Assembly: GCF_030122845.1 (NCBI RefSeq)
Contig: NZ_CP126084.1
Location: 4,922,501-4,986,500, forward strand
Origin: Paenibacillus woosongensis
Lineage (GTDB): Bacteria; Bacillota; Bacilli; Paenibacillales; Paenibacillaceae
Reading direction: 5' to 3'
Length of the DNA: 64,000 nt
Positions within the stretch are counted from its first letter, which is position 1, and each line of letters starts with the position of its first letter. Made by a program: the position numbers and the translations under genes. Under the pieces are notes generated by a model, which made no database searches, was not told where the DNA came from, and saw only the letters and a program-made list of their open reading frames with translations. Positions 43,745 to 53,134 of this stretch are shown piece by piece.

Positions 43745-45758
43745 CATCTTCAATGGTGGCAACAGTACATATCTGCCCTATATCCTCCGGCCGATCCAGC
43801 GCATAAAGGCTGCGGTACCGCGGCTCCCGTGCCAGCAGCTCCTCGTGCGTACCGCGCATTAGGATCTCGCCGTGCTCCATAAAGACGATCTCGTCCATCA
43901 TCTCCGCGCCGACCAAATGGTGTGTGACCCATACGAGCGTCTTGCCCTCCGTCGACCGGAAGATGGTCGACAGCAGCTCGCGCTCGGTGCGCGGATCCAG
44001 CCCCACGGTCGGCTCGTCTAGGACGAGCACCGGCGCATCCTGCAGCAGGATGCGCGCAAGCGCCACGCGCTGCCGCTCTCCGCCGGAGAAGCGCTGCCCG
44101 GTCTCGCGCATCGGCGTGTCCAGGCCCGCCGGCAGCGTGGCGATCAGCCCGTCAAGCTGCGCTTGCTGCACAGCTAGGCCAAGCTCCTCCTCCGTGGCGC
44201 TTTGACGCCCAAGCCGGATGTTGTTCGCTACCGTCGTATCGAACAGATGCGGGCTTTGGTTTAATACGGAGATGACCTTGGAGATGTCATCCCCAAGATG
44301 CGCCGCGGGAACGCCGTTAATCAGCACGCTGCCTTCAACCGGCGAGATGGCGCCCTGGATGAGCTTCAGCAGCGTTGATTTGCCAGCACCGCTGCGGCCG
44401 ATCACCATGACCCGCTTGCCTTGCGGAAGATTAAGCGACACATCGCGGACGGAATACAGGATACCCTCAGCAGCCGTTTGCGCCACCTTCTGGTTATGGT
44501 TCTTCTGCTCACGGCCATTCTCCTTGGCCCGCTCAGCCGTTTGCGCCACCTTCTGCTCGCGTTCCTTCTGCGTATTCCGCTCAGCCTCATAGGCGAAGGA
44601 GACGCCCTGCAGCTCCAAATGCACGTCCATGGCCTGGGCAGCCGCAAGCACAGCGGCCACGCGTTGCTGGTGTAAAGCCAACTCCGCATGTGTCCCGTCC
44701 ACCACAGTGTCCATGGACCTTACCAATGCGGGCTGCGTTATCCGGTCCAAGCGGCGCAGCGATTCCTGGTACTGCGGCGTGCGCTCAATCGCTTCAGACA
44801 GAGGCAGGAATGCATCGGCCAGCGGGAATACGACAAGCACGAAGGCCGCGATCAGCACAGGGTCAATCTGTCCAGCCGCCGCCTGGCCGCCCGACCAATA
44901 AATCATCGATAAGACGGCAATTCCAACGACAAGCTGCCCGATCAGGCTTCTCCATCTTGCCCAGGCACGCAGCTTGCGTTCCTTGCGGGCTACAACATCC
45001 TCGTCATGCTCGTAAGACTCCAGAAACTCTGCCGGACGGCCGCTAACCACCCAATCTCCGATGCCCATGACCGCATCCGTCAGCTTCTGATATAACCCGT
45101 TACGCTCCCGCTTCACCTCGGCATTCGTGCGTCTGGTCAGCATCAGCGAAATATAAGGCAGCACGGCAACGAGAATGAAAATATATCCCGCTACCAGCAG
45201 GGCAAACAGCCAGTCAAACTGCCCTAAAGCGATGACAGCAATCCCATAGATAATCACGGCAACGAGACTAGGGAAAACCGTACGGATATACACGTTCTGC
45301 AGCTGCTCGATGTCGTCCGCCAGCACGCCGAGAATATCCCCCGCCCGGTAGCGGGAGCGGATAAACAGCGCCTGGGGCTCCAATATGTTGTACAAACGAA
45401 CCCGCATTTTCGATAAAATCCGCAGCACCGCATCATGTCCAACCAGCCGCTCCACGTAATGAATGACCGCCCGGCCGATCCCGAACGCCCGAATGCCGAC
45501 AATCGGTACGTACACGAGCAGAATATTGTAGGGCTGCAGCGACGATTTGGAAATCAGGAACCCGGAAGTGAACATCAGCATACTGGCCGCTAGGATTGTC
45601 AGCGTACCGAGAATTAAATACAAGGCGAAGCGTCCGCTGTAAGCACGGAAATATGGAGTAATCCACTGCCCCTGCTGCCCCTGCTGCCCCTGCCCGGCCG
45701 AGTGCCCGGCAGGGCTCTTTTCGCGGTTCCAGTTCATGGCGTCCTCCCTCATGCTCAC
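43734..45758 (-). CDS. cydC: Thiol reductant ABC exporter subunit CydC
   Basis: A 674-residue half-transporter needed for assembly of cytochrome bd. Six membrane helices (about 35-310) precede an ATPase with Walker A GRSGAGKST, signature FSGGERQRVALARI and Walker B VLVLDEPTVGLD. Two oddities lengthen it beyond the usual 570-590. The N-terminus contains a GQGQQGQQGQ run, and before the Walker A strand there is a charged insert (about 380-425) with the sequence EQKVAQTAE appearing twice, the result of an imperfect in-frame 63-base duplication. The GTG start overlaps the cydD stop by four bases; an ATG at 45737 behind GGGAGG is an alternative. With CydD it exports cysteine and glutathione to the outside. 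Confidence 0.92.
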   Translation of the reverse strand: MSMREDAMNWNREKSPAGHSAGQGQQGQQGQWITPYFRAYSGRFALYLILGTLTILAASMLMFTSGFLISKSSLQPYNILLVYVPIVGIRAFGIGRAVIHYVERLVGHDAVLRILSKMRVRLYNILEPQALFIRSRYRAGDILGVLADDIEQLQNVYIRTVFPSLVAVIIYGIAVIALGQFDWLFALLVAGYIFILVAVLPYISLMLTRRTNAEVKRERNGLYQKLTDAVMGIGDWVVSGRPAEFLESYEHDEDVVARKERKLRAWARWRSLIGQLVVGIAVLSMIYWSGGQAAAGQIDPVLIAAFVLVVFPLADAFLPLSEAIERTPQYQESLRRLDRITQPALVRSMDTVVDGTHAELALHQQRVAAVLAAAQAMDVHLELQGVSFAYEAERNTQKEREQKVAQTAERAKENGREQKNHNQKVAQTAAEGILYSVRDVSLNLPQGKRVMVIGRSGAGKSTLLKLIQGAISPVEGSVLINGVPAAHLGDDISKVISVLNQSPHLFDTTVANNIRLGRQSATEEELGLAVQQAQLDGLIATLPAGLDTPMRETGQRFSGGERQRVALARILLQDAPVLVLDEPTVGLDPRTERELLSTIFRSTEGKTLVWVTHHLVGAEMMDEIVFMEHGEILMRGTHEELLAREPRYRSLYALDRPEDIGQICTVATIEDESC
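44472..44597 (-). repeat. Imperfect 63-base tandem duplication within cydC
   Basis: The same 21-base segment (minus strand CAGAAGGTGGCGCAAACGGC plus T) occurs at offsets of exactly 63 bases, starting near 44472 and 44535 on the plus strand. The remainder of each unit has diverged. It encodes the repeated QKVAQTAE segment of CydC. Confidence 0.6.
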
Positions 45759-47500
45759 AATATCCCCTCCCGGTGTAATGTTAACAAGCGATAATATGCG
45801 CCCTTTCTTGCGACCAGCTCGTCATGGGTACCCATCTCGGCAATCCGGCCCTGCTCCATAACGATAATGCAGTCCATGTCCCGCATCCAGTGCAGGCGGT
45901 GGGTCGCCAGCAGCACAAGCTTGCCTTCGAACAAAGGCAGCATCGTCGCCTTCAATTCATATTCCGTCTCGATGTCCAAATGAGCTGTCGGCTCATCCAG
46001 CAGCAGGACCGGCCGCTCGCTGAGCAAAGCTCGAGCCAGCGCCACACGCTGCTCCTGGCCGCCGCTCAAGGCGCGCCCGCCCCCGCCGATAGGCTCATCA
46101 TACCCGGCGGGCAGCGAAGCCGCTAAAGCGCCTAGCCCCGCGGCGGCAGCGGCCTGCTCGATTGCAGTACGGGAAGCGCCCGGCGAATAGAAAGCAATAT
46201 TCTCTGCCAGCGTACCGCTGAATATATAAGGATTTTGCGGGATGTACGTAATCTGCTTTCGCCACTCCGCGCTCGCCAAATCCCCCAGCTTCACGCCGTT
46301 CAGTTCGATTTCACCCTCCGTCGGGCGCAGGAAGCCGCCCAGCACATCGATCAGGGTCGATTTGCCGGCTCCGCTCTCGCCGATAATGCCGATTTTGCCC
46401 ATACCGCCCAACTCAAGCTCGGACAGATCCAACGAAGGCAGCGAAGTCTGACCCTCCTCCTCATGCCGTACCTTCAGCGATGACAGCTTCATGACACTGT
46501 TCGCGTGCCACACCAGCGATGCCCCTTCGGGCAGCTGCGCCAAGGCGGCTTTCTCCGCCTCTCCTTCGGCGATGATCGCATTCATCGCTTCGCCGGCCTC
46601 CTTGCCATCAAGAGTCGCATGATAATCTGCCCCGACCATCCGGACAGGCAGGAAGTACTCCGGGGCCAGAATGAGGATCGTCAGTCCCGTCAACAGCGTC
46701 ATGTTGCCGTCGATCAAGCGCAGGCCAAGGCTGACCGCTACGGATGCGACCGACAGCATCGTGAAGAAGTCAAGGGCAAACGAGGACAGGAACGCTACGC
46801 GCAGCGTCCGCATCGTCGCGGAGCGGTAAGAATCGCTCACTTTCTCGATCGACTTGCTATGCCGCTTGCTGTGCCCGAGAAATTTCAAAGTCTCCAGCCC
46901 GCGCAGCGAATCCACGAAATGATTCGACAAGGTGCGGTACGATTTCCACTGGCGATCCATCTGCTTGCGCGCAGCCAATCCTACTAGAATCAAGAAAGCG
47001 ATGAGAATCGGCAAAGTGATGACCAAAATGACAGCCGCCGTAACATCCAGGGTAAATACATACAGCAGAATCAACGCTGGTGTCATCCCAGTTGCCAGCA
47101 TTCGGGGAAGGAACAGCTCCAGATAGTTGCGGAACTTCGTTACGCCGTCCAGGACAAGTGTCACCAGATTGCCGGTGCCCTCTCTTTTCGCAAACCGGGG
47201 GCCCAGCTCGAACAGCTTCTCCATTACCTGCTTGCGCAGCTCCTTGCCTGTCCGCTCAGCGAAGCGGTGAGCTATCCGCTGCTGCAGAAGCGAGGAAATT
47301 TGCCGGACGATAAAAGCAAGCAGGAACAAGACGGCCCCGCCGAATTGCTCCTGCAGCTTAGCGCCGGCAAACAGGACGGAGACAACCTCCGCCAGCCATT
47401 TGGCCTGCAATATGATAGCGATGCTCTGAATGAGGGTCAGAACGCCGATCCCGGCAAGAACCGGCTTGATCCCTTTAAACTTCATTAAATCGCGTCCCAT
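45755..47500 (-). CDS. cydD: Thiol reductant ABC exporter subunit CydD
   Basis: A 581-residue half-transporter, partner of CydC. It has six membrane helices in the first 310 residues, Walker A GESGAGKST, the strong signature ALSGGQEQRVALARALL, Walker B VLLLDEPTAHLD and an H-loop ATHRLHWM. The start ATG overlaps the cydB stop (TAATG). GRDLMKF offers a second ATG five codons on. The order cydA-cydB-cydD-cydC is the usual Bacillales operon, although the Bacillus literature names these two genes in the opposite order. Confidence 0.93.
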   Translation of the reverse strand: MGRDLMKFKGIKPVLAGIGVLTLIQSIAIILQAKWLAEVVSVLFAGAKLQEQFGGAVLFLLAFIVRQISSLLQQRIAHRFAERTGKELRKQVMEKLFELGPRFAKREGTGNLVTLVLDGVTKFRNYLELFLPRMLATGMTPALILLYVFTLDVTAAVILVITLPILIAFLILVGLAARKQMDRQWKSYRTLSNHFVDSLRGLETLKFLGHSKRHSKSIEKVSDSYRSATMRTLRVAFLSSFALDFFTMLSVASVAVSLGLRLIDGNMTLLTGLTILILAPEYFLPVRMVGADYHATLDGKEAGEAMNAIIAEGEAEKAALAQLPEGASLVWHANSVMKLSSLKVRHEEEGQTSLPSLDLSELELGGMGKIGIIGESGAGKSTLIDVLGGFLRPTEGEIELNGVKLGDLASAEWRKQITYIPQNPYIFSGTLAENIAFYSPGASRTAIEQAAAAAGLGALAASLPAGYDEPIGGGGRALSGGQEQRVALARALLSERPVLLLDEPTAHLDIETEYELKATMLPLFEGKLVLLATHRLHWMRDMDCIIVMEQGRIAEMGTHDELVARKGAYYRLLTLHREGIL

Positions 47501-48516
47501 TAGTACTCTAAATGCTCCTTCTCATTAATGCGTTTATGAAAGACGAAGTAACTCCAAATTTGGTAGCCAAGTACAAATGGCAGCAAGGTCAGCGCAACAA
47601 TCGTCATGATCTTTAATGAATATGGACCAGACGCCGCATTGTGAATCGTCAGCGAGTAAGCTTCGCTGATCGAGCTGACCATGACGCGCGGGAACAACCC
47701 AATAAATACGGAAGAGATTGAAAGGGCGATCAACGTACCCGTCATCCCAAAAGCCCAGCCGTCTCTTTTCTTGCTGATGAACCGTCCGGCAAGTAGGAAG
47801 GCCCCCAGGCCAACCACTGCGATCAGCGTCAGCGGCAAGGCACGGACCTCGAATACATCCGTTTGGAAGTACGTCATCACTCCAAAGATAACGAACAATG
47901 CCGCTAGCGGAATAAGCAGCTTATGCGCCAGCTTGCGGGCACGTTCCTGCAAACTGCCCGTCGTCCGCAAGGTCGTGAACAGCAAACCGTGGACGAGACA
48001 CAGAACAACAACGGTAATCCCGCCGATAAGAGTGTATAGATTGACCATATCGAACAATCCGGCCTTCATCTCCATATCGCTGTCGATTGGCAGTCCTTTG
48101 AGCAGCCCGGAGAACACCACGCCGAGCAGAAACGGAGGCAGCAGACTTCCAAGGAAAATGGCCAGATCCCAAGTGTTCTTCCAGCGCTGGCTCTTCCCCT
48201 TGCCGCGGAATTCAAAGGCGACCCCGCGGCCGATCAAGGCCAGCAGCAATACGACAAGCGGTGTGTAGTAGCCGCTGAACAGCGTGGCATACCAGTTCGG
48301 GAAGGCCGCAAACATCGCGCCGCCCGCCGTCAGCAGCCAGACTTCGTTCGCATCCCAGAAGGGACCGATCGAGTTAATCAGCACCCTTCTTTCCATATCA
48401 TTCTTAGCTAGAAACCGCGTACTCATCCCTACCCCGAAATCAAAGCCCTCGAGGAAGAAGAAACCGATAAACAGAACTGCAACGAGGATGAACCAGAGCT
48501 CATTAAGAGATAGCAT
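47500..48516 (-). CDS. cydB: Cytochrome bd ubiquinol/menaquinol oxidase subunit II
   Basis: A 338-residue membrane protein with about eight helices that partners CydA. The N-terminal block LNELWFILVAVLFIGFFFLEGFDFGVGM and the following FWDANEVWLLTAGGAMFAAFP are diagnostic of CydB. The ATG at 48516 has AAGGAGGG eight bases upstream; upstream in-frame Met codons lack this. The gene overlaps the end of cydA by 14 bases. Confidence 0.96.
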   Translation of the reverse strand: MLSLNELWFILVAVLFIGFFFLEGFDFGVGMSTRFLAKNDMERRVLINSIGPFWDANEVWLLTAGGAMFAAFPNWYATLFSGYYTPLVVLLLALIGRGVAFEFRGKGKSQRWKNTWDLAIFLGSLLPPFLLGVVFSGLLKGLPIDSDMEMKAGLFDMVNLYTLIGGITVVVLCLVHGLLFTTLRTTGSLQERARKLAHKLLIPLAALFVIFGVMTYFQTDVFEVRALPLTLIAVVGLGAFLLAGRFISKKRDGWAFGMTGTLIALSISSVFIGLFPRVMVSSISEAYSLTIHNAASGPYSLKIMTIVALTLLPFVLGYQIWSYFVFHKRINEKEHLEY

Positions 48517-49909
48517 GGTATCCCTCCTTACCATATGGATCTGCCGATTGCTCATCATCATTCGCATTGTCGGCATAAGGGCCTTTCTTAATCACTTTAA
48601 CGAATAAATACACCATCACTGCAGCCAATACCGCATAAATTGCCGTAAATGCGATAAGCGAGAATAGGATCTGGCCGGAGGTGACGCTCGGCGATATGCT
48701 GTCCTCGGTCCGCATGTAGCCGAACACCGTCCACGGCTGACGTCCGATTTCCGTCATGATCCAGCCTGACGTATTCGCAATGAACGGCAAGGAAATCGCC
48801 CACAGCATGATGCGGTAGTACCATTTGTTCGGACGGTCCAGCTTTTTGCGCCATGCCAGATAGGTGCCGTACATCCCGAGCACGATCATCAATGATCCTG
48901 CCGCAACCATGACCCGGAAGCTCCAGAAGGTGGTCCGCACGGGCGGAACGTAGTCGCCGGGACCGTAAGTTTGCTCGTATTCGGCCTGCAGCTCGTTCAT
49001 CCCTTTCACCTCGCCGGAGAATTCGCTATAGGACAAGAAGCTGAGCAGATACGGAATTTTGATTTCAAACGTGTTTTCTCCGGTCTTCGGATCGATATGC
49101 GCATATACCGTCCAAGGTGCCGGATCGCCGCTCTTGCCCCATAAGCTCTCAGCGGCTGCCATTTTCATCGGCTGGGTCTTTACCAAATACTGCGCCTGCT
49201 GGTGACCGTACAATGCCGTGGCAAACGAAGTAATCAAACCGATAATAATCGCGATGGTGAACGATTTTTTGAAGAGCTCCACATCCTGGCGTTTCATCAA
49301 TTTATAGGCGCTGATGCCCGTAATGAGGAACGCTCCTGTCGCAAATGCGCCGAGCACCGTATGCGGGAATTCCACCCACAGCTGACCGTTGCTGATCAGT
49401 GCGAAGAAGTCATTCATTTCCGCCCGGCCGTTATTGATCGTAAAACCGACAGGACGCTGCATAAACGAGTTGGCCGCCAAAATCCAGAAGGCGGATGCAA
49501 TCGTACCGAGAGATACGAGCCAAATGCTAAGCAAGTGCACTCGCTTGGACAGTCGGTCCCATCCGAAAATCCACAACCCGATAAACGTTGATTCCATAAA
49601 AAAGGCGAATAGCGCTTCAACGGCCAGTGGAGCACCGAAGACGTCGCCCACAAAGCGCGAGTAGTCCGACCAGTTCATGCCGAACTGAAATTCCTGCAGA
49701 ATCCCGGTTACGACCCCCACGGCGAAGTTAATGAGGAATAATTTCCCCCAGAACTTGGCCATGCGCTTGTAGATTTCTTTCCCTTTGGCCACATACATGG
49801 TTTCCATGATCGCGATGAGCAGCACCAGACCTATGGACAACGGCACAAAGAAGAAGTGAAAGATTGTTGTTGCTGCAAATTGGATACGCGCAAGCATTAC
49901 CGGATCCAT
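48503..49909 (-). CDS. cydA: Cytochrome bd oxidase subunit I
   Basis: A 468-residue membrane protein that carries the haems of the bd-type terminal oxidase, which reduces oxygen with high affinity. MLARIQFAATTIFHFFFVPLSIGL contains the N-terminal His ligand, and GRQPWTVFGYMRTEDSISPSVTSGQILFSLIAF near the C-terminus is the typical closing block. The length fits the short Q-loop form common in Firmicutes. AAAGAAGGGTG precedes the ATG at 49909. Two TTGTGA-N6-TCAC sites upstream suggest redox and oxygen control. Confidence 0.96.
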   Translation of the reverse strand: MDPVMLARIQFAATTIFHFFFVPLSIGLVLLIAIMETMYVAKGKEIYKRMAKFWGKLFLINFAVGVVTGILQEFQFGMNWSDYSRFVGDVFGAPLAVEALFAFFMESTFIGLWIFGWDRLSKRVHLLSIWLVSLGTIASAFWILAANSFMQRPVGFTINNGRAEMNDFFALISNGQLWVEFPHTVLGAFATGAFLITGISAYKLMKRQDVELFKKSFTIAIIIGLITSFATALYGHQQAQYLVKTQPMKMAAAESLWGKSGDPAPWTVYAHIDPKTGENTFEIKIPYLLSFLSYSEFSGEVKGMNELQAEYEQTYGPGDYVPPVRTTFWSFRVMVAAGSLMIVLGMYGTYLAWRKKLDRPNKWYYRIMLWAISLPFIANTSGWIMTEIGRQPWTVFGYMRTEDSISPSVTSGQILFSLIAFTAIYAVLAAVMVYLFVKVIKKGPYADNANDDEQSADPYGKEGYHAIS

Positions 49910-49944
49910 AAAAATACACCCTTCTTTCATCTTTGGTTTCACTA

Positions 49945-50014
49945 TTGTGAATTCTATCACGGATTTATGAAAATAAACGGGTAAAAAGTAATCGTTTTGT
50001 GACAAGAATCACAT
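49945..50014 (-). promoter_or_regulatory. Two Rex/FNR-type operators upstream of cydA
   Basis: TTGTGA-ATTCTA-TCACGG (49945-49962) and TTGTGA-CAAGAA-TCACAT (49997-50014) share the TGTGA-N6-TCACA core used by Rex and by CRP/FNR proteins. The spacer of the first reads TAGAAT on the minus strand and could be the cydA -10, fitting repression. The second is centred 52 bases further upstream, near -60 of that start, a usual activator position. No good -35 was seen. Confidence 0.6.
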
Positions 50015-50263
50015 AATGCGGTGTTCAGCGTGTTGACAACGCCGGAAACCCGCATCGCGACAAGGTTTTTTCGAGACATTTGCATTTGTGGAGATATTGT
50101 GAATGGGCCTCTTGAGCAAAACGGCAACCTGCATCTTTTGCCTTTGACCGTAACTTTTCATCCCTATGCAGCGTCTAAACATGAGGTACAGAAAACTGGA
50201 AGTGGCTACGTACTCATTTATTCTAATTGTCAAATATTTAATAGAAGGAGTCATTATATCAAG

Positions 50264-52543
50264 ATGAAATTGAAAAGCATTTCTCTAGCAGCTGCGCTCC
50301 TCGTCTTACAGGCCGCACTGGCTGTACCTGCCGCTATGGCGCAGGCACCCGTTTATGGTTCAGTCGTCCAGGAGGAGAACCTGCCAGGCCATCAGGTACA
50401 TACTTTAACAAATGCGGTAGCCGCTGGCACTACAGATTCGAACGGCGTTCCGGCACAAAGTCCGGCAGACGCGACTGTACCGGGCAATACCGAATCCGGC
50501 AACGCTGAAGCCGGCAATACTAGCGAAGGTTCAACCAAGCCGCAAGCTCCTGAAGCTCCCGCATCGGAGCAGCCGGCAGGCGATTCAGCATCAGACCATT
50601 CTACGCCAGATACTTCCGTACCGGGTAGTCCATCCGACACTGCGGCCGATAACCCAGCTGCCCCGCCAAGCGGAGGAGGCCAGCTGATTCTTTATATGAA
50701 CAGCACGCGCATGGAGCAGGACGGCCAGGAGTATACCTCTTCCCAGCCCATGACCGTGAAGGACGGCGTATCCTATGTCAGCATTCGCTCCCTGGTCGAC
50801 CGGGTCGGTTACCAAATCGCCTATGACGCGAAGACGAAGGAGACGATTATCAAATACGGGGACGATGAGCTCCGCTTCAAGACCGACAGCAAGACTTACC
50901 GTGTGAACGGCAAAACGATGACGATGAAGGGCGCCAGCTACCAGGACAATAACGTGTTCATGGTGCCGCTCACCTCCATCACCCAGGCCCTCAACATTTC
51001 TTATAAAGTAGAGGGCAAAAAGGTCATCATGCAGTTGTCCACCAAACCCGTTGCTTCCTTCACGGTGCTGAACGACAAAATTATAGCCGGTGAAACGACG
51101 GTGCTCTATCAAACGAAGTCCTCCTCCCCTAAAGGCGTGCCCATCGTCGATGAGAGATGGGAAGGACGGCAGGACATCTTTGCATCGGCGGGCACTTACA
51201 CGGTTTCCTATTCCGTCCAGGATGCCAATGGAGAGTGGAGCGATCCTTATGTCCGGACGATCGTCGTCGCCAATCCGAACGTTCCTCCTGTAGCCCAGTT
51301 CAAGACGGACAAGGACCAATACAAGATGGGCGAACCGATTACGATTACCGACCTGAGCTATGACGAAGACGGCGAGATCGTCGACCGGCAATGGATGAAC
51401 AACTATCCGGCTTTCTTTACGCCGGGGCCCGTCATTATCCAATTGATCGTTACGGACAACGACGGGGCATCCTCAAAAATTGAGCATACGATCAATATTA
51501 CGACGGAGACGCTGTATACGAAGGATGAGTTCTCCAAGCTCTTCACCCCGATCGGCAGCAACTTTACGATCAACGGCGGAGAAGCCCTTGGCTACGAACG
51601 GCTCACCTACACCTATTCGACGGAGCCGTACACGCTGTTCAAGGATAATGGCCCTGAGCCTGTGTACTCCGAAGGCATGCTGTACCGGGATACGATTAGC
51701 GGCCTGACACGGTTCATGACGCACCATGTCAATAAAACCGAGGAGAAGGGCAAAGTCTACATTATCGCCAAAAATATCAACGAGGTACCGGCCAATTTGG
51801 AGGTCATCACCTCAGGCATGGCCGGCCCGGATATTTATGCCGAAATTACCGGGACGAAATCCGTCGCCCGTTATTTTGAGAATTACAAGAATGACAGCAA
51901 GAAGCAAACGATCACGCTGGCTCCCGGCGAGAGCAAAATCATCTTCGATGACATGATTAAGCTAGCCCTGAAGCCGCAGGAGACGATCTCTTTCCTGGGC
52001 GATCTTTATAGTGACTCGCCGATTGAATACACCAGTGTCTTCGTCAAAGACGGTCAAGACCCGCTCGAAGTTGTAGACACGCTGCCGGTGCTCGACCCGA
52101 TTCAATCGGTCATGCGCGGCACATTTACGGATTCCACGCGGATATTCGAGCATTACGAAACGATCGGCGGCGGCAAGAACTACCGCCTGTCCCTGACGGA
52201 TAATTCCGCCGATCCTTTCCAGATCGGGACGGACACGGTGCTGGGCGTATCCAGCGTCAATGCGGGCAACTACGGCGTTATCTATAAAATCAAGCTGCGC
52301 GTAGCTCCTCGCACGCTAATCACGTTTAATCCGCGCGGAGGATTGTACATGGGAGCTGCCCTGATCAACGGCAACCTGGTCAGCTTCTCCCATACAGGCA
52401 AAGACAATGTTTCCAGCCAGACCAGCGTGCTGCACCGTACCGGAGATTCCGAAGAAATCGTAGAAATTTGGACGACACCGTCCGCAGGAAGCAACTTGCC
52501 ATTTTCCATTCTGTTCATGCCTCTTCCTGAAATTAAGCACTAA
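50264..52543 (+). CDS. Secreted protein with copper-amine-oxidase-N-like stalk domain and PKD-like repeat
   Basis: A 759-residue exported protein. The signal peptide (LKSISLAAALLVLQAALAVPAAMA) ends near AMA-QAP. A 90-residue linker rich in Ala, Pro, Ser, Thr and Gly follows. Residues about 145-260 match the stalk (Cu amine oxidase N1) domain: SSQPMTVKDGVSYVSIRSLVDRVGYQIAYD and VFMVPLTSITQALN. A PKD-like module follows, with PPVAQFKTDKDQYKMGEPITITDLSYDEDGEIVDRQW. The remaining 350 residues are beta-rich and unassigned. Such proteins are common on Paenibacillus envelopes and the domain name does not imply an oxidase. AGAAGGAG supports the ATG at 50264. The gene is monocistronic. Confidence 0.85.
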   Translation: MKLKSISLAAALLVLQAALAVPAAMAQAPVYGSVVQEENLPGHQVHTLTNAVAAGTTDSNGVPAQSPADATVPGNTESGNAEAGNTSEGSTKPQAPEAPASEQPAGDSASDHSTPDTSVPGSPSDTAADNPAAPPSGGGQLILYMNSTRMEQDGQEYTSSQPMTVKDGVSYVSIRSLVDRVGYQIAYDAKTKETIIKYGDDELRFKTDSKTYRVNGKTMTMKGASYQDNNVFMVPLTSITQALNISYKVEGKKVIMQLSTKPVASFTVLNDKIIAGETTVLYQTKSSSPKGVPIVDERWEGRQDIFASAGTYTVSYSVQDANGEWSDPYVRTIVVANPNVPPVAQFKTDKDQYKMGEPITITDLSYDEDGEIVDRQWMNNYPAFFTPGPVIIQLIVTDNDGASSKIEHTINITTETLYTKDEFSKLFTPIGSNFTINGGEALGYERLTYTYSTEPYTLFKDNGPEPVYSEGMLYRDTISGLTRFMTHHVNKTEEKGKVYIIAKNINEVPANLEVITSGMAGPDIYAEITGTKSVARYFENYKNDSKKQTITLAPGESKIIFDDMIKLALKPQETISFLGDLYSDSPIEYTSVFVKDGQDPLEVVDTLPVLDPIQSVMRGTFTDSTRIFEHYETIGGGKNYRLSLTDNSADPFQIGTDTVLGVSSVNAGNYGVIYKIKLRVAPRTLITFNPRGGLYMGAALINGNLVSFSHTGKDNVSSQTSVLHRTGDSEEIVEIWTTPSAGSNLPFSILFMPLPEIKH

Positions 52544-52565
52544 TAAACTCATACCTATAAATATC

Positions 52566-52614
52566 AACAGCCACCCCTCGCAGCATTGCTGCATATTGGG
52601 GTGGCTGTTCCTTT
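52566..52614. terminator. Terminator between converging genes
   Basis: AACAGCCACCCC pairs with GGGGTGGCTGTT, with an inner GCAGC/GCTGC hairpin, and CCTTTT follows. It ends the stalk-domain gene and may also stop the opposing operon. Confidence 0.82.
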
Positions 52615-52694
52615 TGCGAGCCAGTGCATCCGCGTCATGCCGGGAAGCCGCTGTACAGTTCGGGCCACGCGGTGCTGCAATACATGACGGCGGT

Positions 52695-53117
52695 CTAGAT
52701 GCTGCGGCTGGTTCTGCCGTCGAGGACATGGCGGAAAGCGAGCCAGGGATGCCTGAACAGCATTCGAGCCCCGGCATAGCGCATCACCCGCCTGATCTCC
52801 TCCTGCTCTTGCGGTGCGTAGCAGTGAACCGGACAGTTGGCACAGGTCGTCTTCTCCTCGCCAAAGCGGCAGTATGTCAGACGCTTTTGACTGTAATTGT
52901 ACAAGGCATAGCAATCCTCGCATAAGAGGGTGCGTTTGGCAGAGTTGTTTTTTTCCGCATCCTTCGTCCGTTTCTTTCCCCTGTCTATAACCGAGTGGCG
53001 CTTCTCCGCTTCCAGATGCACACCTTGGCAATATATAAGCATCATATGGGCGACAGTCTCCTTCTCACGGCGGATTCTCGGCCCTTCCTGCCTTGCTGCT
53101 TTCGCTTCAGATACCAT
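52695..53117 (-). CDS. YgbA-family (nitrous oxide-stimulated promoter) Cys-rich protein
   Basis: A 140-residue cytoplasmic protein. It matches the YgbA_NO family by RIRREKETVAHMMLIYCQGVH, LLCEDCYALYNYSQKRLTYCRFGEEKTTCANCPVHCYAP and VMRYAGARMLFRHPWLAFRHVL. Seven to eight Cys and several His residues suggest a metal site. The E. coli gene is among those induced by nitric oxide through NsrR, but the biochemical role is unknown. The ATG at 53117 is preferred; AGGAGG lies 13 bases upstream and a TTG at 53129 is closer to it. It follows the ABC permease with an 17-base gap, probably in the same operon. Confidence 0.85.
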   Translation of the reverse strand: MVSEAKAARQEGPRIRREKETVAHMMLIYCQGVHLEAEKRHSVIDRGKKRTKDAEKNNSAKRTLLCEDCYALYNYSQKRLTYCRFGEEKTTCANCPVHCYAPQEQEEIRRVMRYAGARMLFRHPWLAFRHVLDGRTSRSI

Positions 53118-53134
53118 GGTTAAATACAAGCCTC

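Noticed and set aside
52564-53031. 155-residue frame overlapping the YgbA-family gene
   Set aside because: It runs through the terminator region and the neighbouring frame gives a clear match to the YgbA family.
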